A DNA stretch of 64,000 nucleotides from Batkoa obscura (Eukaryota > Entomophthoromycota > Entomophthoromycetes > Entomophthorales > Batkoaceae): the NCBI GenBank assembly GCA_030770535.1, contig JASVEC010000006.1:744001-808000 (forward strand), in the 5' to 3' direction. Every line of letters begins with the position of its first letter. The first letter of the stretch is position 1. The notes beneath the pieces are model-generated. The model worked only from the letters and a program-made list of their open reading frames with translations, was not told the origin of the DNA and did not search any database. Shown piece after piece: positions 32,809-44,459 of the stretch. The position numbers were made by a program, and so were the translations under genes.

Positions 32809-33081
32809 ATGAAATCCTTTTTGGCTATAACTTTATGCTCTTTTCCAGCCTTATTATTAGCTGCTCCTTATAATCGTTATTATAATTATAAATATACTAA
32901 ATATTCAGCTTATCCAGAAGGTAAATATAATGATTATGATGATCGTCCAGCTCGATATGAATCCGATCATAATGCTCGCCCAGCTTACAATCCACCTATG
33001 GTTTATGCAGCTACTGAACGTGAATTTAATGCTCAATCTCCTCATTTACTTGATACTAGTCTTGGGATTAAATTGTTATAA
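32809..33081 (+). CDS. Small secreted Tyr-rich protein
   Basis: 90 residues in one exon. Signal peptide MKSFLAITLCSFPALLLAAP, then a Tyr/Asn/Asp/Arg-rich chain (YNRYYNYKYTKYSAYPEGKY, then DYDDRPARYESD) and a more ordinary C-terminus ending LDTSLGIKLL. No Cys in the mature part. It has a TATA box, a long A/C-rich leader and a good ATG context (TTAACAATGAAA), so it looks like a real, strongly expressed gene. No family is recognised. Tyr-rich small proteins can be cross-linked into walls; an effector role is also possible. Both are guesses. Confidence 0.7.
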   Translation: MKSFLAITLCSFPALLLAAPYNRYYNYKYTKYSAYPEGKYNDYDDRPARYESDHNARPAYNPPMVYAATEREFNAQSPHLLDTSLGIKLL

Positions 33082-33643
33082 GAGACAGTGACTTTGGGGA
33101 GACATAGGATGTAGATTTTTATTTTTTTCATATAATAAATAATATAAGATTTTTACGATAGCTTTTTATTATTTTATTAGATAATTTATCTTTAATGTTC
33201 TCTAATCTGTAGCCAAAAGCCATTATTTAACTTAAAAAATAGTTGGGTATTCGATATAGAGAAATATTATAGAATTTGAGTGCTTCAAATCAATCAAAAT
33301 CTTCAAAAACACAAGATCTTAAGAAATGGTTTTTTTAAAAAAGATGACTAAATTTATACTCTTCAAAGTCTATTACTTTATTTTCTGATTATTGTATCGA
33401 CCAAAGGAATATATTAATTTGTATATTAATCAACTAAAAGTCAATCAATTACATATATCGTTGGCCTTCTTTTAAATCCATAAAAAAGGTTCAACTTTTT
33501 TTTTATGCTTAAATACTTTTCTTTTCAACCAATTAAATCTCCTATACATTTCCATTGGCCAGAAATGTACCAATTTATTAGCTACTCAAACTACAGTTAA
33601 CATTTATAAACCAATTTTTTTAATACTTGAAGCAAGAATAATA
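33082..33643. other. Intergenic stretch, no gene seen
   Basis: 3' region of the Tyr-rich gene and promoter of MED4. A CCATTGGCC motif near 33551 contains a reversed CCAAT box. Confidence 0.4.
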
Positions 33644-34809
33644 ATGGATCAATCCAATATAACAACAAATATTGTCCAAGATGATTTCAGTCCAGATACT
33701 ATATTCACTGCTAACAATAACCTTCAACAAAATCTTTTTTATAATAAATTTTTAAATCAAATTGAACAACAGATTACAACTTATGAAACAACGAATACTT
33801 CTACCACAAATTCCATTGAACCTTCACCATTTCAAAACATAATATATAAAGAGAAGCGAGGTCACGAAGTTTTAACAAAAGAAGAAATAGAATTGGAAGA
33901 AAAAACTGAGAAACAAGTCCATAAACGTCATGAAAAATTACAAAAATATTTACACCATATACAATTACAAAAAAAACAAAAGGCTTTTGAAGAGACAGGT
34001 TATTATAGAAAAAAGATGAAATTGATATTGGGCGACTTTTTAAAAGAACACAGTGAGTTGACAAAAACCTTTTTGTCAGTTTACCACCAGGCTAGTATTT
34101 TGTTCAATCAAGGAAATAAAAAAGATATTGGGATGGAAAGAGGATTTTTTAAATTATTAAAACAAATGAAAGATATTACCGAAGAATTTGTTAAATTAGA
34201 AATTAAAAGTAAACATATTATGAGTGTCGGTAAGTCAAATTTCAGCTTTTTAAAATAATTTTATGTTTAATTTACTTTAGTTCAAAAACATCAAGAAAAT
34301 CAAAAAAAGATTCTAAAATTACAAAAAGCGAATCAAGTAGAACAAGAAAATATAATTCACATTGTAGCTACCTTACAAAATAGTAAACAAACAATACAAC
34401 AATTAATATTAGATTTAAATACACAAGCAAACTATTTTAAACAAAGTCAAAAAAGGCAAAATTATGGTAATAGTAGTAAACAATATCATCTAAAAGAATT
34501 ACAATGATTTAATTAATAATATTGTTATTTATTTTTTTAATTTATTTAGATCCTGAAGATTTAATCAATTATGCTAATAGAATACGTAAATTTACTGCTG
34601 CACCAAGTAATTATAACCCCAATGCAGCTGTAACTCATGTGCATGCTGTACCACCTTATCCAGATGAAGTCAAAATTCGTAGTGGTTTATTAATGGAAAT
34701 GACGTATGACGCTACTTTACCAAAGAATCAAATTAAAGTTAGTGAAAGTAAGAAGGATATTATTAAATATTTGAATGATAGAATTGTACTGATGAAATTG
34801 ATTAGATGA
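33644..34809 (+). CDS. MED4: Mediator subunit 4 (MED4), apparent frame break near the C-terminus
   Basis: Three exons (33644-34229, 34281-34466, 34550-34809) give 343 residues as read. The first 95 residues are Asn/Gln/Thr-rich. A coiled coil follows (KEEIELEEKTEKQVHKRHEK to KDITEEFVKLEIKSK), then IIHIVATLQNSKQTIQQLIL and the MED4 signature PEDLINYANRIRKFTAAPSN then VPPYPDEVKIRSGLLMEMTY. MED4 sits in the middle module of Mediator and links activators to Pol II. The frame ends at 34807-34809 after RIVLMKLIR. The next frame, without a start, gives an acidic tail DEKIKSDGSDNENNFGESIQ to EYSDDGF with a stop at 34982-34984, which looks like the true C-terminus. A one-base shift at about 34790-34806 would explain this (error, polymorphism or a very small intron). 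Confidence 0.85.
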
Positions 34810-34984
34810 AAAAATTAAAAGTGATGGTAGTGATAATGAGAATAACTTTGGTGAGAGTATCCAAAGCGACATTAAAAGAGAAGAAGAAAGTTCGTCCTCT
34901 GATGATGGGTTTGGTAATGTGTTTTATCCAACGGAAAATAAGGATAAATTTGAAGATAATGAATATTCAGATGATGGGTTTTAA

Positions 34985-35401
34985 TTCAATAAAAATTTAA
35001 AATAAAATTACTATTGTTTTATTTTATGTTTATAGTTTATTTTTGTATTTTTTTTGAACATTATTAATCAAACTGACAAATTTCAAATTATAGAATGGCT
35101 TCCAGTTAGATGTCTTCCTTTGTTTTTAATCTGTAGTTAAGTTTTTTTAATATGAGTTCAAGGGCCTTAGTTTTATTTATTCCCTAAATTACTATTAAAA
35201 AATTAAAGCCGCCAATTAAAAGCAACAAAAAACAACTAATCGCAAGCTATTTTAATAAAATTTTTGATTTTATTTTGAATTAACTTCAATTTGACATTTC
35301 AACTACGTAATATTGACTTTAATAAATGATCTAAAACTAAGCTAAAGAATCCAAAAAATCATCTTTTATTTATTCTTTATTAACAATTTCAATTCAATGA
35401 A
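34985..35401. other. Intergenic stretch, no gene seen
   Basis: 3' flank of MED4 and promoter of the SMP-domain gene. AT-rich; nothing recognised. Confidence 0.45.
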
Positions 35402-38260
35402 ATGAATCAATTATTAGTACTATTATCACACTTAAATTATTTCCTATTAGGTTTATTTATACTATCCCCTTTTATTCTGCTACTTATACCCTTTATATTT
35501 CATCTTCTCAACCCTTCTATCCCTATCCTTTCCTGGCCTTCATTACCCAATCAACATCCAACAAACCCTTCTCCCTCTACTCGTCCCTCCAACCTAAAAC
35601 CAAAAGAAAAACGAGGTTGGATTAAAGTGAGTACAACACCAAATCCAATTCAAGAAGCAACGATGTTAGAGATGGTACAAGATGTGTTATTAACTCAATG
35701 GTATAATAGTACATATTTTTTAACCTCTTCTAAAGAGTTATTGAAATGGGGCAAAAGTATATCCAATTTATCGTATTTAATATCACCTAAAAAATATACT
35801 GGAGAATGGGAAGGGAAAGAGGGAGAGGGGGGAGGAGAGTTATCGAAAGAAAATCAAGACAAAGATAAAAAATATGAGGAAAAAGAGGAAGACGAACAGG
35901 AAGAATACTTAATAACATCAACAGAAGAACATCAACTCTTGGAAGAAAATTTAAAAACAAATGATTATCGGAAGAAACGAATGCATATCGCCACCTCAAG
36001 TGAAGAAATTGGAGGTAAATGGTATTATACGGTATTAAAAGAAAAAAAGTTATATTTTTTTACTAATGAAAAACAAGAAGAGTTGATATTTTTGTTAAAT
36101 TTAAATTTATATGATGTGGGTTTATTTCCTTTTAATTTGGAAGAAAATGAATTATTTCAATATAAATATCCGATACTATTAGCAAGTTTCTCACAGCCTA
36201 AATTGGACCCCCAAAATCCCTCGACTAGGTCCAGTCATGAAGTTTATTATTTAAGTAAGAAGGAGAGAAATCAAATGAAAACAGAGGAGGAGGATGCAAA
36301 AGTGAAGGTTATTAAAGGGTTCAATGTTAATCAAAAGAATAGGAAAAGTTATTTGCCTAATTATTATTTATATTGTGAAAATAATTTGGATAAAGAAGAT
36401 TGGTATTTAGCATTTTATAATCATTGTAGATATTTATTTAGTAATAATGAAATGAGTAAAGGATTATTAAATAACAAAGAGAATAAACAAGAGAACAAGG
36501 AAGAGAAAGGAGATAAAGAAAAGGAAGAAAAGGAAGAAAATGTGATCATAAATAATAATTTGTTAAATAATAGTATTAAATTGAAATTTAATTCATTAGA
36601 TCCTATTAATTATTTGGATTTTTTATTAAGAATTATTGGCATGAATCAAATTAGTAATAATAATGATAATAAACAAGATAATAATAATAATGATAAAGAA
36701 GGTAACGAAGATAAAGACGAAGATACTAGTAATAGTAATAGTAATAGTAATAGTAACAGTACTTCAGATAGCAAAAAAGACATAAATGATAATAATAATA
36801 ATGATAATAATGATAATAATAACAATAATAAAGATAGCAATAACAATATCAACTCAGATCAAAGTATGTTATGGATTAATTCGATACTCCACCGAATTTA
36901 TTTTTCAATTAAAGATTATGAATTCAGTTTAAATAAAATTCAAACAACGATTAATAACAAAATACAAATTAGAAATCCAATTCAACAATTTATTTCAGTT
37001 GAAATTAACAAATTTCAATTATTCGATCGATTTCCGTTTTTGTATCAAATACCACAATTAAATTATAATATTATTAAAGGTGATTTAAAGTTAAAAATAC
37101 CATTTTATTTTTTTGGTAATGTAGTATTTCTGAGAGGGAATGTAAAAATCAACAAGTTAGATAAGTGGGAGTACAAACAAATGGAGACGACAAAATGTTT
37201 TCAAAAAGTATATAATGTAAATATTAATTGTTTTCTATTTATTTATAATCAACTTATTGGATTATTGAATTTTATTTTATTTTATTTTAATTTTTATTTT
37301 TATTTACAAGTTTGGATTAATGATAATAATAATAATAATAATAAAGATTATTATTCAAGTGAATTAATTATTGATATACTACCATATCCAACAAATACAG
37401 TTTATTTATCCTTAAATGAATTACCTTCTAATCAACAATTAAATATACAATTTACTATAAATAATCGTAGTTATTTAATACCACAAATTATAAATCAATT
37501 GATATTAAATTGTATTCAAAAAAAAATAGTGGAACCTAATAAAATTAATATATGTTTATTAAATAATGAATACTATAAAAATAATTATTTAGAAAATAAT
37601 GAAGGGATTTTAAGTGATAATGATAGTTTGATTACATTAAATAATAAAATGGAATTATTACCTAAGTTGATTGAAAGATTAATGAGTAATACAACTATTA
37701 ATAATAATAATAGCAATAATAATAATAAACCTATTACAACAATGAACGTTAATTATGAATATAAACAACAGTATAAATTCATGTCATGTAATTTACATTC
37801 CCCTATTATAATACCTAAAATTAATTTATATGAACCATGGAAATTAACATTAACTAACAAGAAAAAAAAATATTATTCAACTATAAATATTAATAATAAT
37901 TTATTATTAAATTACTTACCTTTATCTTTACCATCCGTAGATACTAACAATATTTTATTTTTCAATAATAATAGTAGTGTTTATAATGATGATGATAATG
38001 ATAATGAAGATAACAAGAGTGAATTGAGTAAACAAAGTAAACGCCATAGTTTATTAAGTTTTAAAGATAATCAAAGTACCATCAGTAATAATAATACTAA
38101 TAATAATAATGATAAACAGTCTCAAAATAACAATAACAATTATAATAACAAATTTAATTCATTACCAATCAAAATTAATAATTTGTGGTTACCAAAGAAA
38201 AATAATAGTATTGCAACAATTAATAATACCTTATTAGTACAAAAATTATTTGAAAATTAA
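35402..38260 (+). CDS. ER membrane lipid-transfer protein with PH and SMP domains (Nvj2/TEX2-like)
   Basis: 952 residues as one open frame. An N-terminal membrane helix (LGLFILSPFILLLIPFIFHL) is followed by a Pro-rich stretch, an acidic linker, and a split PH domain (about 200-350: KWYYTVLKEKKLYFFTNE ... KEDWYLAFYNHCRYLF). Then comes an Asn/Asp-rich region (about 415-495) and an SMP domain starting MLWINSILHRIYFSIKDYEF and including IQQFISVEINKFQLFDRFPF and LKLKIPFYFFGNVVF. A hydrophobic insert (LLNFILFYFNFYFYLQVW, about 620-640) is atypical for SMP. The C-terminal third is Asn-rich. The order TM, PH, SMP matches Nvj2/TEX2, which moves ceramide or other lipids between ER and vacuole or Golgi. 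The insert could be an unspliced intron or a real loop. Confidence 0.8.
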   Translation: MNQLLVLLSHLNYFLLGLFILSPFILLLIPFIFHLLNPSIPILSWPSLPNQHPTNPSPSTRPSNLKPKEKRGWIKVSTTPNPIQEATMLEMVQDVLLTQWYNSTYFLTSSKELLKWGKSISNLSYLISPKKYTGEWEGKEGEGGGELSKENQDKDKKYEEKEEDEQEEYLITSTEEHQLLEENLKTNDYRKKRMHIATSSEEIGGKWYYTVLKEKKLYFFTNEKQEELIFLLNLNLYDVGLFPFNLEENELFQYKYPILLASFSQPKLDPQNPSTRSSHEVYYLSKKERNQMKTEEEDAKVKVIKGFNVNQKNRKSYLPNYYLYCENNLDKEDWYLAFYNHCRYLFSNNEMSKGLLNNKENKQENKEEKGDKEKEEKEENVIINNNLLNNSIKLKFNSLDPINYLDFLLRIIGMNQISNNNDNKQDNNNNDKEGNEDKDEDTSNSNSNSNSNSTSDSKKDINDNNNNDNNDNNNNNKDSNNNINSDQSMLWINSILHRIYFSIKDYEFSLNKIQTTINNKIQIRNPIQQFISVEINKFQLFDRFPFLYQIPQLNYNIIKGDLKLKIPFYFFGNVVFLRGNVKINKLDKWEYKQMETTKCFQKVYNVNINCFLFIYNQLIGLLNFILFYFNFYFYLQVWINDNNNNNNKDYYSSELIIDILPYPTNTVYLSLNELPSNQQLNIQFTINNRSYLIPQIINQLILNCIQKKIVEPNKINICLLNNEYYKNNYLENNEGILSDNDSLITLNNKMELLPKLIERLMSNTTINNNNSNNNNKPITTMNVNYEYKQQYKFMSCNLHSPIIIPKINLYEPWKLTLTNKKKKYYSTININNNLLLNYLPLSLPSVDTNNILFFNNNSSVYNDDDNDNEDNKSELSKQSKRHSLLSFKDNQSTISNNNTNNNNDKQSQNNNNNYNNKFNSLPIKINNLWLPKKNNSIATINNTLLVQKLFEN

Positions 38261-38289
38261 TATTCAATTTATTCTAATTATTAATATTA

Positions 38290-40242
38290 TTATGGAATCG
38301 TATGAACTATATTTGGCATCAAATTATAATCTTTTAATAATTTACGAAATGCTAATTGTATAGCTTTAACCTAATTTAAATTTTATACTATTAATTTATA
38401 TTTATCAATTATTAAAAAATAGTTTACCTTTTTATCATCTTTTGAATAAATTGTTAATGAAATTTCACTAAATTGCTGAGGTACCATGGCACTAACATTA
38501 TCTTTAGGTATATAATGACCAGCTATGATTTAATTTATTATCAATTATATTTATTTAATACATATTATATTATTTATTTACTATTTAAATCATGCCTTGA
38601 GTAAAATTTCACATAATCTACTGGATTTTTTTCCCCTTTACCAAAATTCAATTTAAACCAATCTACTATTATATCTTCACTATCAATTGATACTTCAGTA
38701 CTACTTTGATAATTTGATATTAATTCGGGTGTAATTATATCCTATATTAACAATAATATTATTAATAAGTATATATTATTATATGTTTAATATTTTATAT
38801 TTACTTTTGTAATCTTATCTTTATATTGAATTGGTATCATTATTTGATCAACAAATTTATATAATTGTCTTTTACGTATTCTTTTAATAATTTGTTTACT
38901 CTCTTTTAATCCCTAAATAATTTAATGATTTGATTATGAATTAGTAATAATAAGTAATAATTTATTACCTCTTCTTTTGATTTTTCAATTTCTTCAATGA
39001 TATTATCATTTAAATATAAATATTCTTCTGGATTAAATATTTTATCCGATAATTTTAAGGTTGATTCTGCTTTTAAAAAGATATCAACAATCATCATATC
39101 CATGGATCGACCTATTAAATAAAAGTTATATTCATTTCATTGATTTTATTTGTTTATTATTAAACTTACATGTTTTATTAGCACAAACTTTTTTAAATAA
39201 ATTATATCGAGTACGAAACATATCATAAATATTATATACTTCTTTCTGATGATAACAAATTTGATTTTCTATTACTCGACTTAAACTTATTAATCTAAAA
39301 TAATATTATCATCAATTTGTTATTATTAGTACTATATAAATATGTTACTATTATTACCTATCTAAATCGAAAGAATTTTTCATACCCAAGTTATAACAAT
39401 CTCTTTGAATATAATCAAATTTATCCACATCCATAGAATTTCTCTTATTAGCTACAATATCAAATAAAAAACCTTTTTCTCTTTGATTACTTAATATTGG
39501 ATCTTCTCCTAATATTAATTGTTTAATATATTTTACTTGCCCTTCTTCAATTTCAATATTATTATCATCAATTAAATAATCTAACATCATATTCGAAGCT
39601 TGTTCATGATTCCAGTTTAATTCTGGTCTAAAATTTAATCATTATTAAAAAAATTGATTATCATTTATAGATTGTTGTTCATAATTATAAATTTACCTAA
39701 CTCTTTTTATAAACTCATTATCAAATAAATGACTGAAAGGACCATGACCTAAACTAATAAAACTAACTCTTTAAATAAATAAATAAATATTTCACTTACC
39801 TAAATCATGACACAAACCAGCCAATTTGATTGATTTTTTATCATAATAATTAATATCTAATTCTGGTTGAATCTCTCTTAAATGTTGAATATAAGCACCA
39901 GCTAAATGAGATACACCTGAATTAAATATTATTATTATAAAATTTGTTAAAACTTTATTTTAAACTAATTCAATTTACCAATAGAATGTTCAAATCGTCG
40001 ATGACTTGTGCCTGGAAATACCATATAGGCATTACCATTTTGATGTAAATTACGTAACCTTTGAAACTGAGGTGTATCAATAAAATCTTTAAGGTAGGGT
40101 TCTAAGTTGATATAACCCTATTACATGTATATATTAGTATGCTATGTATTATTGTTATTATATGTATTACATGAATAGGATCACTTATATGAATAGGGTT
40201 ACTTAGTTGAGCATCGTCAAAATCGTTAACAATTTTATTCAT
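38290..40242 (-). CDS. SAMHD1-like HD-domain dNTP triphosphohydrolase
   Basis: About ten exons on the minus strand, starting [20 protein letters not shown]. The HD core is clear: [20 protein letters not shown] then [20 protein letters not shown] then HRRFEHSIG; the HD motif lies in [16 protein letters not shown]; the metal-binding Asp is in [18 protein letters not shown]. Then come [20 protein letters not shown] and the C-terminal lobe ([40 protein letters not shown]), ending [12 protein letters not shown]. No N-terminal SAM domain, as in other non-vertebrate members. The enzyme cleaves dNTPs to nucleosides and triphosphate and so controls dNTP pools, usually as a tetramer. Introns are very short (about 45-60). 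The exon at 40084 shows the typical start of the HD region. No disabling change was noticed. Confidence 0.9.
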
Positions 40243-40430
40243 TTTTTTTATAAATTAAAAACTAAAATTTGCTAAAAATCTTAGGTATTAAATAGCATAA
40301 TGTCATTGAGTTATTGTTAAATTAATTTTTTAAAAACGTATTCTTACGTTCAAAGCAAATTAAGCAATGAAAAAAAAATCAAATAAAGAGACAAGAGACA
40401 AAAATTTAAAAAAATATGACTATATAATTT

Positions 40431-40487
40431 TATTATTACTATCATTATTATTATTATTATTATTACTATTACTATTACTATTATTAA
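40431..40487. repeat. ATT trinucleotide repeat
   Basis: An imperfect (ATT/ACT)n run directly after the chitinase stop codon, in its 3' untranslated region. Confidence 0.7.
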
Positions 40488-42058
40488 AATAAATTTTCTT
40501 TCAATATCAATAAAGATATAAGTACCCAAATATTGATTACTGATAATGAATAACCCTTAGAATTAGTAGGTAAGGTACCATCTTCTAACATATCTTTAGG
40601 ACAATCACTTCGAATATTACAAAAGGCAGCTTGAGGAGCACAAACCGCTCTCTTTTTATAATCGATTTTCGTTTGAGATGCAGTAAATTCAATTAATTCT
40701 TCTTTATAACTTTGTTTATTAAAAGAACCGCCTAATTGCCAAAAAAAGATACCAGCTAAATCTTTTAATTCAATATAATCTAATACTTCTTTAATTGAAA
40801 TTTCATCACTATAAGTTAAAAATTCATTGGTTTGATTATTATATAGCCAAGTAGCTTTACTAGTATCATCCCAATATCTTGTAAAATTATCATTAGTTAA
40901 ATATTTTTCTTTAATTGTATTATAAAATATAGGTTCAAATTGTTGAACGGAAGTAGAATTAGCTGCTTTAGGAATTTGTTTAGCTTTTTGAAATAAACCT
41001 CGATCAATTTCATTACTTCCATTACTTGTTGTTATTGTTTGTGTTTTGACCATAATTCCATATAACGGTTGTCCAATTATTATTTTATTATTTGGAAAAT
41101 ACTTCAAAGCTTCAGTAACTGTATCATTAATAGACATAGCACCATAAGATTCTGAGGTTGTAAACAAAGGTGAATTATGTAATGCTCTATCTGAACCTGG
41201 GGAAGCATCATATGTCATTAAATTAATAAAATCTACTTGATTAGCTAATTTTGGCATAATCGATTTAGTATCATTGGTTTTAAAAGCAGAAGGTAATAAA
41301 GCTACCGATATTAAATATCTTTTACTATATTGATGAATATTTAATTCATTTCTAGTTTGTATTAATAAATTATTAAAATTGTCCCATTCTTTAGAATTTG
41401 TTGGATATTCCCAATCATAATCAATCCCATCCATACCATAATCTAATGCTAATTTAACACAAGATTTAGCTAAATTATTAATACGATCTTTACTACTTGT
41501 TGCCATTGTAAAATTCTTTTTACTTATATCTGAAGCACCTCCTACACTCATTAATATTCTCATATGAGGATTATCTTTTTTTAAGCCAAATAAAGCACCA
41601 TAATTCCCATTTCCACGAGCATCTGAGTTACATGAAGAATTGCCATTATTCCCTAATTTAACTAAGGGTAATGCTGTTTGATCTTGTGTATCATAGAATA
41701 GATCTTGTACTACACATTCTGCTCTTTCTCCATGAACTACCGCAAAGGCATAAATTGTATGTGTTAATCGTGGTGATACGTTAGTTACGTTAATTCTTGC
41801 TTCAATTGGGGTTTGACTTTGTGTATGAAAATACCCCATCATAAATCTGGATTTACTATTAGTGCTATTAGTATTATTATCTTTAGGTCGATATGTTTCG
41901 ATGGTAATACTATTGCCATCAGAAGAAGATGTTGAAGCATTATTGGATTTCGTTGTTGTTGTTGTTGGTGTAATTGTACTATTATTATTATTATTTAATT
42001 GAGAATAAATGAAATTGCATTGTATAATGAAGATAAATAAACTGGCGATAAAATTCAT
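40484..42058 (-). CDS. GH18 chitinase, probably GPI-anchored
   Basis: Single exon; the ATG at 42058 is chosen because it opens a signal peptide (MNFIASLFIFIIQCNFIYSQ). 524 residues. An Asn/Thr/Ser-rich linker (about 20-65) precedes the TIM barrel: KSRFMMGYFHTQSQTPIEAR, MRILMSVGGASDIS, and the catalytic motif MDGIDYDWEYP (DxxDxDxE complete), then QVDFINLMTYD, KIIIGQPLYGI, and the end of the barrel LAGIFFWQLGGS. A Cys-containing tail follows (CAPQAAFCNIRSDCPKDM), then a Ser/Asn site and a hydrophobic C-terminus (LSVINIWVLISLLILKENLF) as in GPI signals. It hydrolyses chitin in the wall, for growth or cell separation. Poly-Asn/Thr runs are encoded by simple repeats. No damage seen. Confidence 0.92.
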   Translation of the reverse strand: MNFIASLFIFIIQCNFIYSQLNNNNNSTITPTTTTTKSNNASTSSSDGNSITIETYRPKDNNTNSTNSKSRFMMGYFHTQSQTPIEARINVTNVSPRLTHTIYAFAVVHGERAECVVQDLFYDTQDQTALPLVKLGNNGNSSCNSDARGNGNYGALFGLKKDNPHMRILMSVGGASDISKKNFTMATSSKDRINNLAKSCVKLALDYGMDGIDYDWEYPTNSKEWDNFNNLLIQTRNELNIHQYSKRYLISVALLPSAFKTNDTKSIMPKLANQVDFINLMTYDASPGSDRALHNSPLFTTSESYGAMSINDTVTEALKYFPNNKIIIGQPLYGIMVKTQTITTSNGSNEIDRGLFQKAKQIPKAANSTSVQQFEPIFYNTIKEKYLTNDNFTRYWDDTSKATWLYNNQTNEFLTYSDEISIKEVLDYIELKDLAGIFFWQLGGSFNKQSYKEELIEFTASQTKIDYKKRAVCAPQAAFCNIRSDCPKDMLEDGTLPTNSKGYSLSVINIWVLISLLILKENLF

Positions 42059-42094
42059 ATTATAAAGTAAAAAATAGAAAAAAACAAAGTTCAA

Positions 42095-43686
42095 ATGGGG
42101 ATAAAAGTATTAATATAGTTAGATATAAAATTAATTTTTTAAGAAAATAGGAAAAATTGATAAACTATTAAGTTGTATTATTATTATGTTATAAAGTTTC
42201 AAACTTCTTTTTATAATAATTTTAATTAATTATTATTAGTTTATAATAATTTCAAATTATCTCTTTTTTTTTTTTGATTTATTTAATAAATTTTTTGTAA
42301 ATTTGAATAGTTTTATATCTTAATCAACCTATTAAATCATTCCATTTTGAGCTTTAGGTAAAAATGAGGGGTATTGAAATTCATCTTTTTCAACTTTGTT
42401 ACTACTAATTTAGGTAGTAAAACTCAAGTTCAATAACTCAATACTCAATTAATATTCAAAAATACATTGTTTTGAGTATTAATAAAATAAAAAAAACTAA
42501 GCTATTAGCTGGGGTTAACATATTTATAGAACAATTAAAATAGTTTGTTCGAATCTTATGTATATATTTGCTTATTTAGTATAGTAAAGATTAAAGATTT
42601 TTATACTAAAGCGTTTGTTTGTGTAGTTATCAATTTTTAGTTTGATAGTTAATTCTATAGCAGATTAATATTTAAATTTTATACTAATTTTAAAAGTTAT
42701 TTTGTTGTAAAATTAGTTATTATTTATTTATTTATAATATTGAAACAATACACTAATAAAAATCTGATCCTACTATGATAATAATAGTACCATTTCAATT
42801 GAGCCAAGAAAAGCCCCAAATAAAAAGAATTGTATTTACTGTGGATACTATTAATAACTAAGTATTAAAAAATACTTTAAAAAATTCATTAATATTAATA
42901 TTCTCTTATAAAAAACATGTTTATAACGTATAACTTTTCTCATGTGGAAAAAACTAACAGTTTTTAAATTATTTTACAAAAATAGTAAGTTTTCAATTTC
43001 AATTTGATGCATACTAAATTTTAGCTTTAACTGAAAACTTTTGATAAAAATAATATTCTGTTTGAGTTTCGTCACTTTTATTTTAAATATGGTTTTGAGC
43101 TGGAGTTTATAATTCAATTTTGAAACTTAATTTTGTTTGAAAAAATATTTATAGTCGAAAGTAGGACACTATTTAAGAAATTATTTAGACTATAAAATAA
43201 ACAAAATTCAAGCATATTTATTCATTTCCAATTGCATTTTAACTATCTTTTATCTCTTTATTTATATCAAACAACAATGAATTTTCTTCCTAAATCTATA
43301 ATAATCAAACTATTTAAAGTGATCATTATTTAAAACTAGTAATTTTTTCGAATATTTTATAATCATTCTACCCACTACTTAGTAGACAGTAATGACCTAT
43401 TTGTATATTATAGTAATGAATTGATATAAAATTCAAAGTAATAGCGTAACAATACAATTAAATTATAGAAACTATCTATAAGCAGTACTTTAGTGATATA
43501 AATTGAATTTCTATTATCAATCTAGTCAAATAGGCTTTTGAACTTTTATTTAGTTTTAATTTTTATTTAAAGTCTTCTTTAATACTGGCAAATATAATAG
43601 CTTTTAATACTTTTTAAATGAAAACTCTCCTAAATTAAAAAATTCTTTTGGTTTTATTTTAAATCAAATAATAAAATTAAAAACAT
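42095..43686. other. Intergenic stretch, no gene seen
   Basis: 1.6 kb of AT-rich DNA upstream of the chitinase gene with many short direct repeats but no frames or RNA genes recognised. Confidence 0.45.
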
Positions 43687-43785
43687 GAGGGTGTTTTTTT
43701 TGGTTTCATCACTTTTTTCATTTTTTAAGCGCTATTTGAGTGGAAAGATTGTTAGTAAAATCCTTAAACACAAAAATACATCCCC
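43687..43785 (-). mobile_element. MITE copy 9
   Basis: 99 bp, reverse orientation, GAGGGTGTTTTTTTTGG to ACATCCCC. Flanks are ACAT and ATGT (a shared CATG can also be read), so the duplication is either altered or of different sequence from the ATAT seen elsewhere. Confidence 0.85.
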
Positions 43786-43789
43786 ATGT

Positions 43790-44459
43790 GAAAATTGGTA
43801 CTCAATGGTAGGAGTTAAAAGCAGTTCTTAGTTGATTAACTTGTCTTGAGTCGAACAATCTTAGTTTATATAACTAAGATAGACTTAAATGAATAAGAAT
43901 AATACGTAATAAGTTACGAACTATGTAAAACAAAGAATAGAAAATACTACTGTAAAATCTACATAAGATATTGTCAGAAAGACTTAGTGGCTTTATTAAT
44001 GGTATGATATCAGGGAGTAATTCGATTAAAATGCAAGCTTTTATAATTAAATTTTAAAATGGAATTTTTAAAAATTTTAATATAATAAAAAAAAATATAC
44101 TATATAAATATTGTAATTCATTTATATTAATTTCAATAATTATTTATAATAACCCAAAGTTTATAGCATTTTATAATAAAATAAAATAAAAAAATTATCA
44201 AAAATTATTATTATTATTAAACTTAATCAAGCGATATATAAAATTAATACTTTAAAGGAAACAGGAAATATAAACTAATAATATTATTATCAATTATAGC
44301 TTTAATTTTTTTTTGATAGATATAAAAGTTTTAGATTTAATATAAGCAAAAATTAATATAATTATTTAAAAATAACTGATAATAATAAAATATTAACATT
44401 ATAATCTATTATTAAAAATATTAAAAATATTAAAAATGAGCAAATTAAGATTATTATAT
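43790..44459. other. AT-rich stretch, no gene seen
   Basis: The DNA between MITE copies 9 and 10 has no frame. The last 350 bp are nearly pure A/T. Confidence 0.45.

Noticed and set aside
36646-36852. Leu/Ser-rich minus-strand frame in the SMP gene
   Set aside because: It is the complement of the Asn/Asp-coding repeats of the real gene.
36700-36860. Poly-Asn coding as a hint of a Dictyostelium-like amoeba
   Set aside because: Dsc3, Rua1-type and Rim15-type genes are fungal, and poly-Asn follows from AT-rich simple repeats in many AT-rich genomes.
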